NCBI GenBank assembly: GCA_036344135.1
Contig: JAYYUG010000075.1
Span: 1-5,368 of the forward strand
DNA: 5,368 nucleotides
Direction of reading: 5' to 3'
Source of the DNA: GCA-002731945 sp036344135
GTDB taxonomy: Bacteria > Pseudomonadota > Alphaproteobacteria > MED-G09
The translations under genes and the position numbers were made by a program. Positions 1 to 5,368 of the stretch are shown one piece after another; the stretch's first letter is position 1, and every line of letters begins with the position of its first letter. The notes beneath the pieces are model-generated. The model worked only from the letters and a program-made list of their open reading frames with translations. It did no database searches and was not told the origin of the DNA.

Positions 1-415
1 TTCCTCTCCCCAGTCTGACTATATCCGGATAACTTACCCAATAAGGAGAAGGAATTAGCACTTCATCTCCGTCATTTAAAGTTGCAAGCATAGCATTATA
101 AATTATTGCTTTACCCCCAGGCGCTACAGAAATATTTTCCTTTTTATACTCAAGACTATTATCACGAGAAAATTTGTTAACTATTGCCTCTTTTAGTTCA
201 TCTATTCCATCAACCGAGGTATATTTAGTTTCGCCATTTTGTATTGCTTTAATCGCCGCCTCCTTGATATGGGTAGGCGTATCAAAGTCAGGCTCACCAG
301 CGCTTAAACTGATAATATCCTTTCCTTTTCCCTTTAATTCTCTAGCTAATTGGGTCATTAACATAGTCGCAGAAGGTGGAATATTTTGAAGATTATTAGA
401 TAGTTTTATTGACAT
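1..415 (-). CDS. aspC: Aspartate aminotransferase (PLP-dependent, class I fold, subgroup Ib), N-terminal part
   Basis: This gene is cut by the left edge, so only residues 1-138 of a protein that is usually about 400 long are present. It is an aminotransferase of the aspartate family: a cytoplasmic PLP enzyme that moves the amino group between aspartate and 2-oxoglutarate. Some alphaproteobacterial members also use prephenate, which cannot be judged here. Visible signatures are the N-terminal PSAT (14-17), the GEPDFDTP motif (40-47) that contacts substrate and starts the large domain, KYTSVDG (64-70) with the conserved Tyr, the PGGK loop (99-102) that binds the PLP phosphate, and IPSPYWVSYPD (121-131) with the Trp that stacks on the cofactor. 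The catalytic lysine lies outside the window. The ATG at 413-415 fits the family's usual N-terminus; a weak GGTGA lies a few bases upstream. It is transcribed away from the lipid A operon, and I see no functional link between them. Confidence 0.93.
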   Translation of the reverse strand, partial: MSIKLSNNLQNIPPSATMLMTQLARELKGKGKDIISLSAGEPDFDTPTHIKEAAIKAIQNGETKYTSVDGIDELKEAIVNKFSRDNSLEYKKENISVAPGGKAIIYNAMLATLNDGDEVLIPSPYWVSYPDIVRLGRG

Positions 416-443
416 TTTAATCACCAAACAACAAAAGTGGCAC

Positions 444-472
444 AAAATATGACGAATATCGTAAATATGCAA
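444..472 (-). promoter_or_regulatory. Candidate promoter for the aminotransferase gene
   Basis: Read on the minus strand, TTGCAT (467-472) and TATTTT (444-449) are separated by 17 bp. This is a passable sigma-70-like pair, with 3 of 6 and 4 of 6 consensus matches. It would start transcription near 437 and leave a leader of roughly 20 bases before the ATG at 415. In DNA this AT-rich such matches arise easily by chance, so support comes mainly from position and spacing. Confidence 0.3.
452..462. repeat. Short palindrome inside the divergent promoter region
   Basis: ACGA-ATA-TCGT is an inverted repeat with perfect 4-bp arms around a 3-bp centre. It sits in the spacer of the candidate minus-strand promoter, where a regulator could block polymerase. 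The arms are short, so chance is a serious alternative and no regulator can be named. Confidence 0.25.
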
Positions 473-502
473 TAAACATTCGATCTTTATGATCATTATA
501 AC
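473..502 (+). promoter_or_regulatory. Candidate promoter for the msbA-DUF374-waaA-lpxK operon
   Basis: TAAACA (473-478) and TATAAC (497-502) lie 18 bp apart and resemble sigma-70 -35 and -10 boxes, with 4 of 6 and 5 of 6 matches. Transcription would begin near 509, about 34 bases before the msbA ATG at 543. All four downstream genes are packed without room for another clear promoter, so this gap is the most likely place for the operon promoter, although the exact boxes are uncertain. Confidence 0.35.
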
Positions 503-518
503 GCATGTTACGATCTTT
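479..518. repeat. Direct repeat of CGATCTTT with 30-bp period upstream of msbA
   Basis: TTCGATCTTT (479-488) and TACGATCTTT (509-518) match at 9 of 10 positions and are spaced exactly 30 bp, close to three helical turns, which puts both on the same face of the DNA. One copy lies between the candidate -35 and -10 boxes and the other covers the predicted start of transcription. A perfect 8-bp palindrome, ATGATCAT (489-496), adjoins the first copy. The arrangement would suit an operator, but this is inference from layout. Confidence 0.35.
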
Positions 519-542
519 GCTAATAAGGGATATGTTTATTTT

Positions 543-2315
543 ATGAACCAAGAATATAAAAAAGAACTTGGCGCCGTAGAAACGGTAAAAAGAATCTGGA
601 GAAATTATGCATCTGGATTATCGGGATTTCTTTATCTTGCTCTTTTTTGCAATGCGATTGTTGCTATCAGCACGCCAGCATTACCCGAATTAATTAGGAG
701 AGTGATAGATGATATCTTTATTGGAAAAGATCAAAACATGCTTGTAATTTTACCAATTGTTGCAGTTATAATTATGTTAATTAGGGCTATTGGTACTTAT
801 GGAGCAAATGTTTCTATTAATGTTATAGGGCAAAGGTTAGTAGGGTCATTACAAGAGGATTTGTACAATTCACTTTTGAAGGCGGATCTCGCCTACATTA
901 ATTCAATTCATTCTGCGAGATTCATTTCTAATTTTACTGCAGACTCTACAAAATTAAGAGAAACAATGTCTTCGGTTGTTGTAAATTTATCGAGAAATAT
1001 TCTAATGGTTTTAGGTCTTATGGGGTATTTATTCTGGGTAGAACCCAACCTAGCTGTAATTTTTATCTTAGTCCTGCCTCCTGCAGCAATTGGACTTAGA
1101 ATATTGGGACGGAAACTGAGGAAAGCTATCAGACTAAGTTTGGAGGAGATTGGAACTCTTTCGGCATTGGTATCTGAAACCTTAAGAGGAATGAGAATTA
1201 TAAAGGCATATAGAAAAGAAAATGTTTATTCTGAAAAGGCAATAAAAATTATCAAAAAGGTTGTTTCTTTGTCTATGAAGGGTGTAAGAGCCCGATCAGC
1301 ATCAGCTCCAATTATGGAAATGGTAACGGGTTTTGCGATAGCTGGAATTATTTATTATGCTGGCAATAAATCGATGGATGGAAGTATGAGTGTCGGAAGT
1401 TTTATGGCCTTTACGACCGCTGCTGGTTTGTTATACGATCCTCTAAAGGCAGTAGCTAACCTACAAGCTATGCTTCAAGAAGGAGTTGCTGCTTCTCAAA
1501 GATTATTTCCTATATTAGATAATAATCCAACCATAGTTAATAATACCAAAACGAAGGAGATTGTTGATTCTAGAGGAGAGCTAGAATTTAAGAATGTGTC
1601 TTTTTCCTACCCTAATACACACCAATATGTATTGAAAAATATTTCTTTAAGGATAATGCCCGGAGAAACAGTCGCCTTAGTAGGCCCATCTGGCGCAGGG
1701 AAATCTACTCTTTTAAATTTAGTGCCGAGATTTTACGATTCAACAGAGGGTACGGTAAAAATTGATCAGATTGATGTAAAAGATCTTTCTCTAGAATCAG
1801 TACGTGATTCTTCATCATTAGTTACTCAAGATGCTCTAATTTTTGACACATCAGTAAGAGAAAATATTATGTTTGGAGCAAAAGGTGTTGATGAAGATGT
1901 GTTTATGTCAGCATGCAAAGAAGCTTTGGTTGATGAATTTGTGAAAGAATTCCCTGATGGATATGAAGCCGTAGTAGGAGAAGGAGGCGTCAAAATTTCT
2001 GGAGGGCAAAGACAAAGAATTGCGATAGCAAGAGCTATGATAAAGAATTCCCCAATATTGTTACTAGATGAAGCAACCTCATCATTAGATAGCGAATCAG
2101 AACAAAAGGTTCAAATCGCTCTTCAAGCATTACTTAAAGAAAAAAGTGCTCTTATAATTGCCCATCGTCTTTCTACCGTGAGAGATGCTGACATGATATA
2201 TGTATTTGACAAAGGGCAGATCGTTGAAAAGGGAAAGCATGAACAATTATTAGATAACAAGGGGCTTTATTCTCTTTTGTTTAAGACTCAGTTTCCGGAG
2301 GATACTATTGAATAA
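543..2315 (+). CDS. msbA: Lipid A export ATP-binding/permease protein MsbA (ABC transporter half-unit)
   Basis: A fused transmembrane-plus-ATPase half-transporter of 590 residues, close to E. coli MsbA (582). As a homodimer in the inner membrane it would flip Kdo-lipid A from the cytoplasmic to the periplasmic leaflet. Hydrophobic segments fall at about 27-47, 64-90, 150-187 (two helices) and 258-305 (two helices), giving the six-helix ABC exporter domain. The nucleotide-binding domain follows with Walker A GPSGAGKST (381-389), Q-loop Gln429, signature SGGQRQR (486-492), Walker B ILLLDE ending at Asp509-Glu510, D-loop SSLD (513-516) and switch His541. All catalytic residues are intact. The ATG at 543 is preferred to an in-frame ATG at 489 because it gives the usual N-terminus and has AGGGA (526-530) upstream, although the 12-base spacing is long. 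Family alone cannot exclude another lipid or drug exporter; the lipid A neighbours make MsbA the best call. Its end overlaps the next gene by 8 bp. Confidence 0.92.
   Translation: MNQEYKKELGAVETVKRIWRNYASGLSGFLYLALFCNAIVAISTPALPELIRRVIDDIFIGKDQNMLVILPIVAVIIMLIRAIGTYGANVSINVIGQRLVGSLQEDLYNSLLKADLAYINSIHSARFISNFTADSTKLRETMSSVVVNLSRNILMVLGLMGYLFWVEPNLAVIFILVLPPAAIGLRILGRKLRKAIRLSLEEIGTLSALVSETLRGMRIIKAYRKENVYSEKAIKIIKKVVSLSMKGVRARSASAPIMEMVTGFAIAGIIYYAGNKSMDGSMSVGSFMAFTTAAGLLYDPLKAVANLQAMLQEGVAASQRLFPILDNNPTIVNNTKTKEIVDSRGELEFKNVSFSYPNTHQYVLKNISLRIMPGETVALVGPSGAGKSTLLNLVPRFYDSTEGTVKIDQIDVKDLSLESVRDSSSLVTQDALIFDTSVRENIMFGAKGVDEDVFMSACKEALVDEFVKEFPDGYEAVVGEGGVKISGGQRQRIAIARAMIKNSPILLLDEATSSLDSESEQKVQIALQALLKEKSALIIAHRLSTVRDADMIYVFDKGQIVEKGKHEQLLDNKGLYSLLFKTQFPEDTIE
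2297..2301 (+). promoter_or_regulatory. Strong ribosome binding site that fixes a TTG start
   Basis: GGAGG inside the last codons of msbA lies 6 bases before the TTG at 2308. It is the best Shine-Dalgarno sequence in the window and supports TTG as the start of the DUF374 gene. The first in-frame ATG is far downstream, at about residue 56, and would cut away the conserved N-terminus. Confidence 0.8.
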
Positions 2316-2991
2316 AAGATTAAGGATTTATTTATTATCAAATGCCTTTTCAATTTTTATTAGACTTGTCCATTTTACAAATAGATGGGAACATTTTAAT
2401 TATGAGCTTCCTAAGAAATATTGGTTGAATAACAAACCTTTTATTTGGGTTCATTGGCACGGTCAAAGTTTGATGCTACCAAAATCTTGGGATCATTCTT
2501 CCCAAAAACTTTTTGCTTTGGTTTCTAAACATGGTGATGGAGAATTAATAGCTAATACTCTAAGCCGACTTCAAGTTAAATTAATTAGAGGAGCAGGAAA
2601 CCCTGATAAACTAGGGATTAAAGAAAAAGGTGGTAAGGCCGCACTGAGATCCATGATTAAAACCTTGAAAGGTGGAAACTCTGTGTCATTTACTGCCGAT
2701 CAGCCCCCGGGTCCTGGTAGGTTAGCAGGTAATGGAGCAATTATCTTAGCTAAACTATCTGGATGTCCAATTATACCTATTGCAGCTACTACTTCAAATC
2801 GATACGAATTCACAAGTTGGGATAAATTTACTATGCATTTACCTTTTGGAAAAGGAGCAGTTATTTGGGGAGATCCTATTTTTGTGCCGAGCAATGCTAC
2901 AAAGGAAGAAGTAGAAAATAAAAGAAATTTACTGGAGAATTCACTTAACGAGCTAACAATAAAAGCTAACAAAGTTGTAGAAAAAAAATAA
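2308..2991 (+). CDS. DUF374 lysophospholipid-acyltransferase-like protein, probable lipid A secondary acyltransferase
   Basis: A 227-residue protein of the DUF374 family, related to the glycerolipid acyltransferases. The N-terminal stretch (about 5-23) is hydrophobic and probably holds the protein on the inner membrane. Recognisable family blocks are VHWHGQ (48-53), SKHGDGELIA (73-82), IRGAG (93-97), GGKAALR (108-114), TADQPPGPGR (129-138) and, near the C-terminus, SWDKF followed by LPFGKGAV. I see no classical HxxxxD catalytic motif; His75 and Asp77 in the SKHGDGE block are the nearest equivalent. From memory, the epsilonproteobacterial late lipid A acyltransferase LpxJ belongs to this broad group, and the position between msbA and waaA supports the same kind of role here: adding a secondary acyl chain to lipid A. 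That role, and the donor (acyl-ACP or other), are inferred. It starts with TTG behind a strong GGAGG, overlaps msbA by 8 bp and ends in an A8 tract 1 bp before waaA. Confidence 0.85.
   Translation: MNKRLRIYLLSNAFSIFIRLVHFTNRWEHFNYELPKKYWLNNKPFIWVHWHGQSLMLPKSWDHSSQKLFALVSKHGDGELIANTLSRLQVKLIRGAGNPDKLGIKEKGGKAALRSMIKTLKGGNSVSFTADQPPGPGRLAGNGAIILAKLSGCPIIPIAATTSNRYEFTSWDKFTMHLPFGKGAVIWGDPIFVPSNATKEEVENKRNLLENSLNELTIKANKVVEKK
2981..2988 (+). other. A8 homopolymer at the DUF374 stop codon, possible slippage site
   Basis: Eight adenines directly precede the TAA at 2989-2991. Loss of one A in the message, or a +1 shift by the ribosome, would skip this stop and read through AAT AAG into the ATG of waaA in its own frame. 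The waaA frame is open back to a TAG at 2978, so a fused DUF374-WaaA product is possible. Whether slippage happens cannot be told from sequence. The simple reading is a stop followed by re-initiation. Confidence 0.3.
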
Positions 2992-2992
2992 G

Positions 2993-4255
2993 ATGCCGTT
3001 CTCAATTAAAATTTATCGTTTCATTTCTATCTTAATCGTTCCCTTTACGAATTTGTTCCTATTTTTCCGAGTTTTAAGAAATAAAGAGGATAAATCACGT
3101 AAAAAAGAAAGACTTGGGATTTCAAAAATACAAAACAATACTAATGAAATTATTTGGTTTCATGCTGCAAGCGTTGGGGAGACGTTATCAATATTGCCAA
3201 TCGTAAAGATTTTAAGTGAAAGTGAAAGTAACATCCTAATTACAACTGTCACTCAAACTTCATCTTCAATAATTTCAAAAAGATTTCCTAAAAGCGTAGT
3301 TCATCAATATGTTCCATTTGATAGTCCTTTATATATCAAAAGATTCCTCTCAAATTGGGATCCTAAAATTGCTATTTTTATTGAATCCGAAATTTGGCCA
3401 AACTTAATAATAGAAACTAAGAAAAACAAAACCGCTATCATTCTTGCTAATGCAAGAATTACAAAGAAATCATTTGGAGGTTGGTCAAGATTCCCAGCTT
3501 CTATCAAGTATTTATTATCTTTATTTGATACAACAATTGCACAAGACAGAAAAACTTTAGAAAGATTAATCGAACTTGGGTCTGAAAAAGTTAAGGTTTT
3601 TGGTAATTTAAAAAATGATTCTGAAAAATTACCTTTTGATTCAAATAAACTAAAGTCTTTAAGGGAATCTATAGGCAGTAAAGACATTTTATTGGCTAGC
3701 TCAACCCATAAGGGAGAAGAAGAAATTATTTTTTCAGCTTATAAGGAACTTAACAATCCTGAAAGGGATTCATTACTTGTTATTGCTCCAAGACACCCAG
3801 AAAGAGGAAAGGAAATAGCTAAAACAGCAGATAATTTTGGCTTTAATGAAGGCGATATAGTGTTTAGGTCAGAAGGAAAGTTACCCAGAGATAATACCAA
3901 ACTATATATATACGATACGCTTGGAGAGTTAGGTGAAATATATGAAATAAGTGAATATGTAATTATGGGAGGTTCGTTTGTCAACAAAGGTGGTCATAAC
4001 CCGATAGAACCTGCAAAATTTAGAACAGCAATATTTTCGGGATCACATTATTTCAATTTTGAAAACGAATACGAAGGTTTAATTGAATCCAAAGCAGCAA
4101 AAATTTTTAAGGATAAAATTAATATAGATATGTTAAAAAATAAAAGTGAGATCCATAAAATGGCATTAAATGCCGAAAATTATAGTATATCTTTAGGAGG
4201 GGTATCTGATCTAATAATAAAAGAGATAAAGATGCTTATGAATAAAAATGCGTAG
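2993..4255 (+). CDS. waaA: 3-deoxy-D-manno-octulosonic acid (Kdo) transferase
   Basis: A 420-residue GT-B glycosyltransferase (family GT30, also called KdtA) that moves Kdo from CMP-Kdo onto lipid IVA at the cytoplasmic face of the inner membrane; E. coli WaaA has 425 residues. The N-terminus has a hydrophobic anchor (about 8-28) followed by a basic stretch and ERLG (39-42). HAASVGE (57-63) carries the expected catalytic Glu63. Further family blocks are ESEIWPN (131-137), NARI (152-155), GNLKND (203-208), the SSTHKGEE loop (235-242) opening the C-terminal Rossmann domain, APRHPERG (264-271) and GGSFVNKGGHNPIEPA (325-340) for CMP-Kdo binding. Whether it adds one, two or more Kdo units cannot be read from motifs. 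It starts 1 bp after the DUF374 stop with no clear Shine-Dalgarno sequence, which suggests translational coupling, and overlaps lpxK by 8 bp. Confidence 0.96.
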   Translation: MPFSIKIYRFISILIVPFTNLFLFFRVLRNKEDKSRKKERLGISKIQNNTNEIIWFHAASVGETLSILPIVKILSESESNILITTVTQTSSSIISKRFPKSVVHQYVPFDSPLYIKRFLSNWDPKIAIFIESEIWPNLIIETKKNKTAIILANARITKKSFGGWSRFPASIKYLLSLFDTTIAQDRKTLERLIELGSEKVKVFGNLKNDSEKLPFDSNKLKSLRESIGSKDILLASSTHKGEEEIIFSAYKELNNPERDSLLVIAPRHPERGKEIAKTADNFGFNEGDIVFRSEGKLPRDNTKLYIYDTLGELGEIYEISEYVIMGGSFVNKGGHNPIEPAKFRTAIFSGSHYFNFENEYEGLIESKAAKIFKDKINIDMLKNKSEIHKMALNAENYSISLGGVSDLIIKEIKMLMNKNA

Positions 4256-5231
4256 CCCAAAGTTTTGGTGGAAAAGAACTAACAAATTTACTTCTTTGTT
4301 AAACTTTATTCCTAATACAATCGTTAATTTAAAAAATTTGTTTATTAATCCATATAGACCCAATCTCAAAGTTCTGTGTGTTGGAAACTTCACTATAGGT
4401 GGAGCCGGAAAAACACCCATGGTCAGACTCTTACGAAAGATATTGGAGAGAGAAGGTATTAGTTGCGCTGTTTTGTTGAGGGGATACAAGGGATCAAAGG
4501 TTGGTCCATTGAAGGTTGATATAAAGATACATTCTTATAAAGAAGTTGGGGACGAAGCTTTGCTTCATTCTAAAGATGGATTAACAATTGTCTCAAAAAA
4601 TAGAGTGAAAGGAAGTCAATATGCCGAAGATCTGGGTGTAGATGTATTAATTCTCGATGATGGATTTCAAAACCCTTCGATTATAAAAGACTGTAATTTA
4701 TTAGTTGTTTCATCGACACAAGGGGTAGGTAATAGTTTGACATTTCCCTTTGGGCCGTTAAGAGAGTCGCTGGAAATTACTAACGATAAAGTCGATATAC
4801 TTGTTAAGGCCAAATTTTCAGAAGCTAGTCATTTTTCTTTTGATATAATAAATAAGTATTTTAACAACATATTTGATGCAGATTTCGTAACAGTTATTGA
4901 TTCTAATTTGACAGATCAAGTAGTTCTTTTCGCGGGCATAGGGGACCCTCAAAAACTTATCGATAGTGTTAAGAGTAAGTGTAAAAAACTTCATGTTTTT
5001 ATTAAAGATGATCACGAACCGATTAACGAAAGAACAGCAAAAGATATTCTGAAGACAGCTTCTGAAAACAATGCTGATATTCTTACAACAGAAAAAGATA
5101 TAATGAGGTTGTTACATTCGGAAGATGGGTCATACGGCAAAGAATTACTATTAAAATCCAAAATGATAAAACTTAATGTTGTTTTAGACGAACCATTCCT
5201 TTTACAAAAAATTAAGCGTTTATTGGTCTAA
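4248..5231 (+). CDS. lpxK: Tetraacyldisaccharide 4'-kinase LpxK
   Basis: This 327-residue kinase uses ATP to phosphorylate the 4' position of the tetraacyl disaccharide 1-phosphate, making lipid IVA, the substrate of the WaaA encoded just upstream. The N-terminus has the family's PKFWW start and a hydrophobic or amphipathic membrane-binding stretch (about 14-33). The P-loop GNFTIGGAGKTP (46-57) has Lys55; then come RGYKG (78-82), GDEALL (101-106) whose Asp102 is the likely partner of the catalytic histidine, LDDGFQN (136-142), FGPLRE (168-173), FAGIGDP (228-234), DDHEP (254-258) with His256, and TTEKD (280-284). RGYKG has Lys where RGYGG or RGYGR is common, which is a mild variation. Length and motif set are normal and complete. 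The start lies inside waaA (8-bp overlap) with no good ribosome binding site, so translation is probably coupled. It ends 3 bp from the convergent dehydrogenase gene. Confidence 0.96.
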   Translation: MRSPKFWWKRTNKFTSLLNFIPNTIVNLKNLFINPYRPNLKVLCVGNFTIGGAGKTPMVRLLRKILEREGISCAVLLRGYKGSKVGPLKVDIKIHSYKEVGDEALLHSKDGLTIVSKNRVKGSQYAEDLGVDVLILDDGFQNPSIIKDCNLLVVSSTQGVGNSLTFPFGPLRESLEITNDKVDILVKAKFSEASHFSFDIINKYFNNIFDADFVTVIDSNLTDQVVLFAGIGDPQKLIDSVKSKCKKLHVFIKDDHEPINERTAKDILKTASENNADILTTEKDIMRLLHSEDGSYGKELLLKSKMIKLNVVLDEPFLLQKIKRLLV

Positions 5232-5234
5232 GGT

Positions 5235-5368
5235 TTAAAATATCGCGTATCCACCATCGACTACAAACAGATCTCCAGAATGGTACGCTGAAGAATCTGA
5301 TGCCAAATAGACAGCAATACCGGCAAAATCTTCTGGCTTTCCCCACCTTCGCATGGGCACTCTAGAGA
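5235..5368 (-). CDS. Short-chain dehydrogenase/reductase (SDR), C-terminal part
   Basis: Only the last 43 residues are inside the window; the gene runs in from the right edge. The sequence has the typical end of a classical SDR: RVPMRRWGKPEDFAG, then AVYLASDSSAYHSGD, then VVDGGYAIF and the stop. These are the substrate-loop and last-helix region and the final VDGG strand that packs at the tetramer interface. Such NAD(P)-dependent enzymes of about 250 residues act on many alcohols, sugars and ketoacyl compounds. The cofactor-binding Gly motif and the catalytic Ser-Tyr-Lys lie outside the window, so substrate cannot be assigned; gluconate 5-dehydrogenase-like and 3-oxoacyl-ACP reductase-like enzymes share this ending. 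It is on the opposite strand to lpxK, tail to tail with a 3-bp gap, and is not part of the lipid A operon. Confidence 0.9.
   Translation of the reverse strand, partial: SRVPMRRWGKPEDFAGIAVYLASDSSAYHSGDLFVVDGGYAIF

Noticed and set aside
174..389. Plus-strand open frame of 71 codons
   Set aside because: It lies wholly antisense to the well-supported aminotransferase gene and its translation has no recognisable motif.
489..542. Longer form of MsbA starting at the ATG at 489 (18 extra residues)
   Set aside because: The extension reads through the candidate -10 box and repeat region, has no good ribosome site, and adds residues not expected at the MsbA N-terminus. The ATG at 543 gives a normal-length protein.
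543..2315. Reading the ABC exporter as a drug, peptide or bacteriocin transporter
   Set aside because: The motifs alone would allow it, but co-transcription with DUF374, waaA and lpxK makes a lipid A flippase far more likely; there is no peptidase domain or toxin gene nearby.
2700..3005. Minus-strand open frame of 101 codons across the DUF374/waaA junction
   Set aside because: It is antisense to two genes with clear family motifs, and its Ser/Phe-rich translation is typical of a shadow frame in AT-rich DNA.
3304..3987. Minus-strand open frames inside waaA (3304-3687 and 3739-3987)
   Set aside because: Both are antisense to conserved WaaA motifs and show no domain, ribosome site or promoter of their own.
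4211..5015. Minus-strand open frames inside lpxK (4211-4489 and 4818-5015)
   Set aside because: They lie opposite conserved LpxK coding sequence and carry no recognisable protein features.
1..5368. tRNA, rRNA, CRISPR, insertion sequence or prophage elements
   Set aside because: Both strands are almost fully occupied by conserved housekeeping genes. I saw no repeat-spacer pattern, transposase, integrase or cloverleaf-like sequence.

Overview
The window looks like chromosomal DNA from an AT-rich Gram-negative bacterium, most likely a streamlined alphaproteobacterium. I infer this from low GC (roughly one third by eye), very tight gene packing, a complete lipid A finishing cassette containing a DUF374-type acyltransferase, and an alphaproteobacterial-style class Ib aspartate aminotransferase. 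The lineage is an inference from context and protein style; I could not run a search.

Layout: (1) Positions 1-415, minus strand, hold the first 138 residues of a PLP-dependent aspartate aminotransferase that runs off the left edge. (2) Positions 416-542 are a 127-bp divergent intergenic region with a weak candidate promoter on each strand, a short palindrome and a spaced direct repeat. (3) Positions 543-5231, plus strand, hold four genes in a row: an MsbA-type lipid exporter (543-2315), a DUF374 acyltransferase-like protein (TTG start, 2308-2991), the Kdo transferase WaaA (2993-4255) and the tetraacyldisaccharide 4'-kinase LpxK (4248-5231). Their junctions are an 8-bp overlap, a 1-bp gap and an 8-bp overlap, so they almost certainly form one translationally coupled operon. 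(4) Positions 5235-5368, minus strand, hold the C-terminal 43 residues of a short-chain dehydrogenase/reductase that converges on lpxK with only 3 bp between the stop codons.

Together the operon encodes late inner-membrane steps of lipopolysaccharide synthesis. LpxK phosphorylates the disaccharide to lipid IVA, WaaA adds Kdo, the DUF374 protein probably adds a secondary acyl chain, and MsbA flips the finished Kdo-lipid A across the inner membrane. The gene order is roughly the reverse of the order of the reactions. The flanking aminotransferase and dehydrogenase are on the opposite strand and are probably not part of this pathway.

I found no RNA genes, CRISPR arrays, insertion sequences or attachment sites, and no clear sign of a new system. 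The points most worth a second look are the DUF374 enzyme embedded between msbA and waaA, the A8 tract at its stop codon that could allow a frame-shifted fusion to WaaA, and the repeats in the divergent promoter region.
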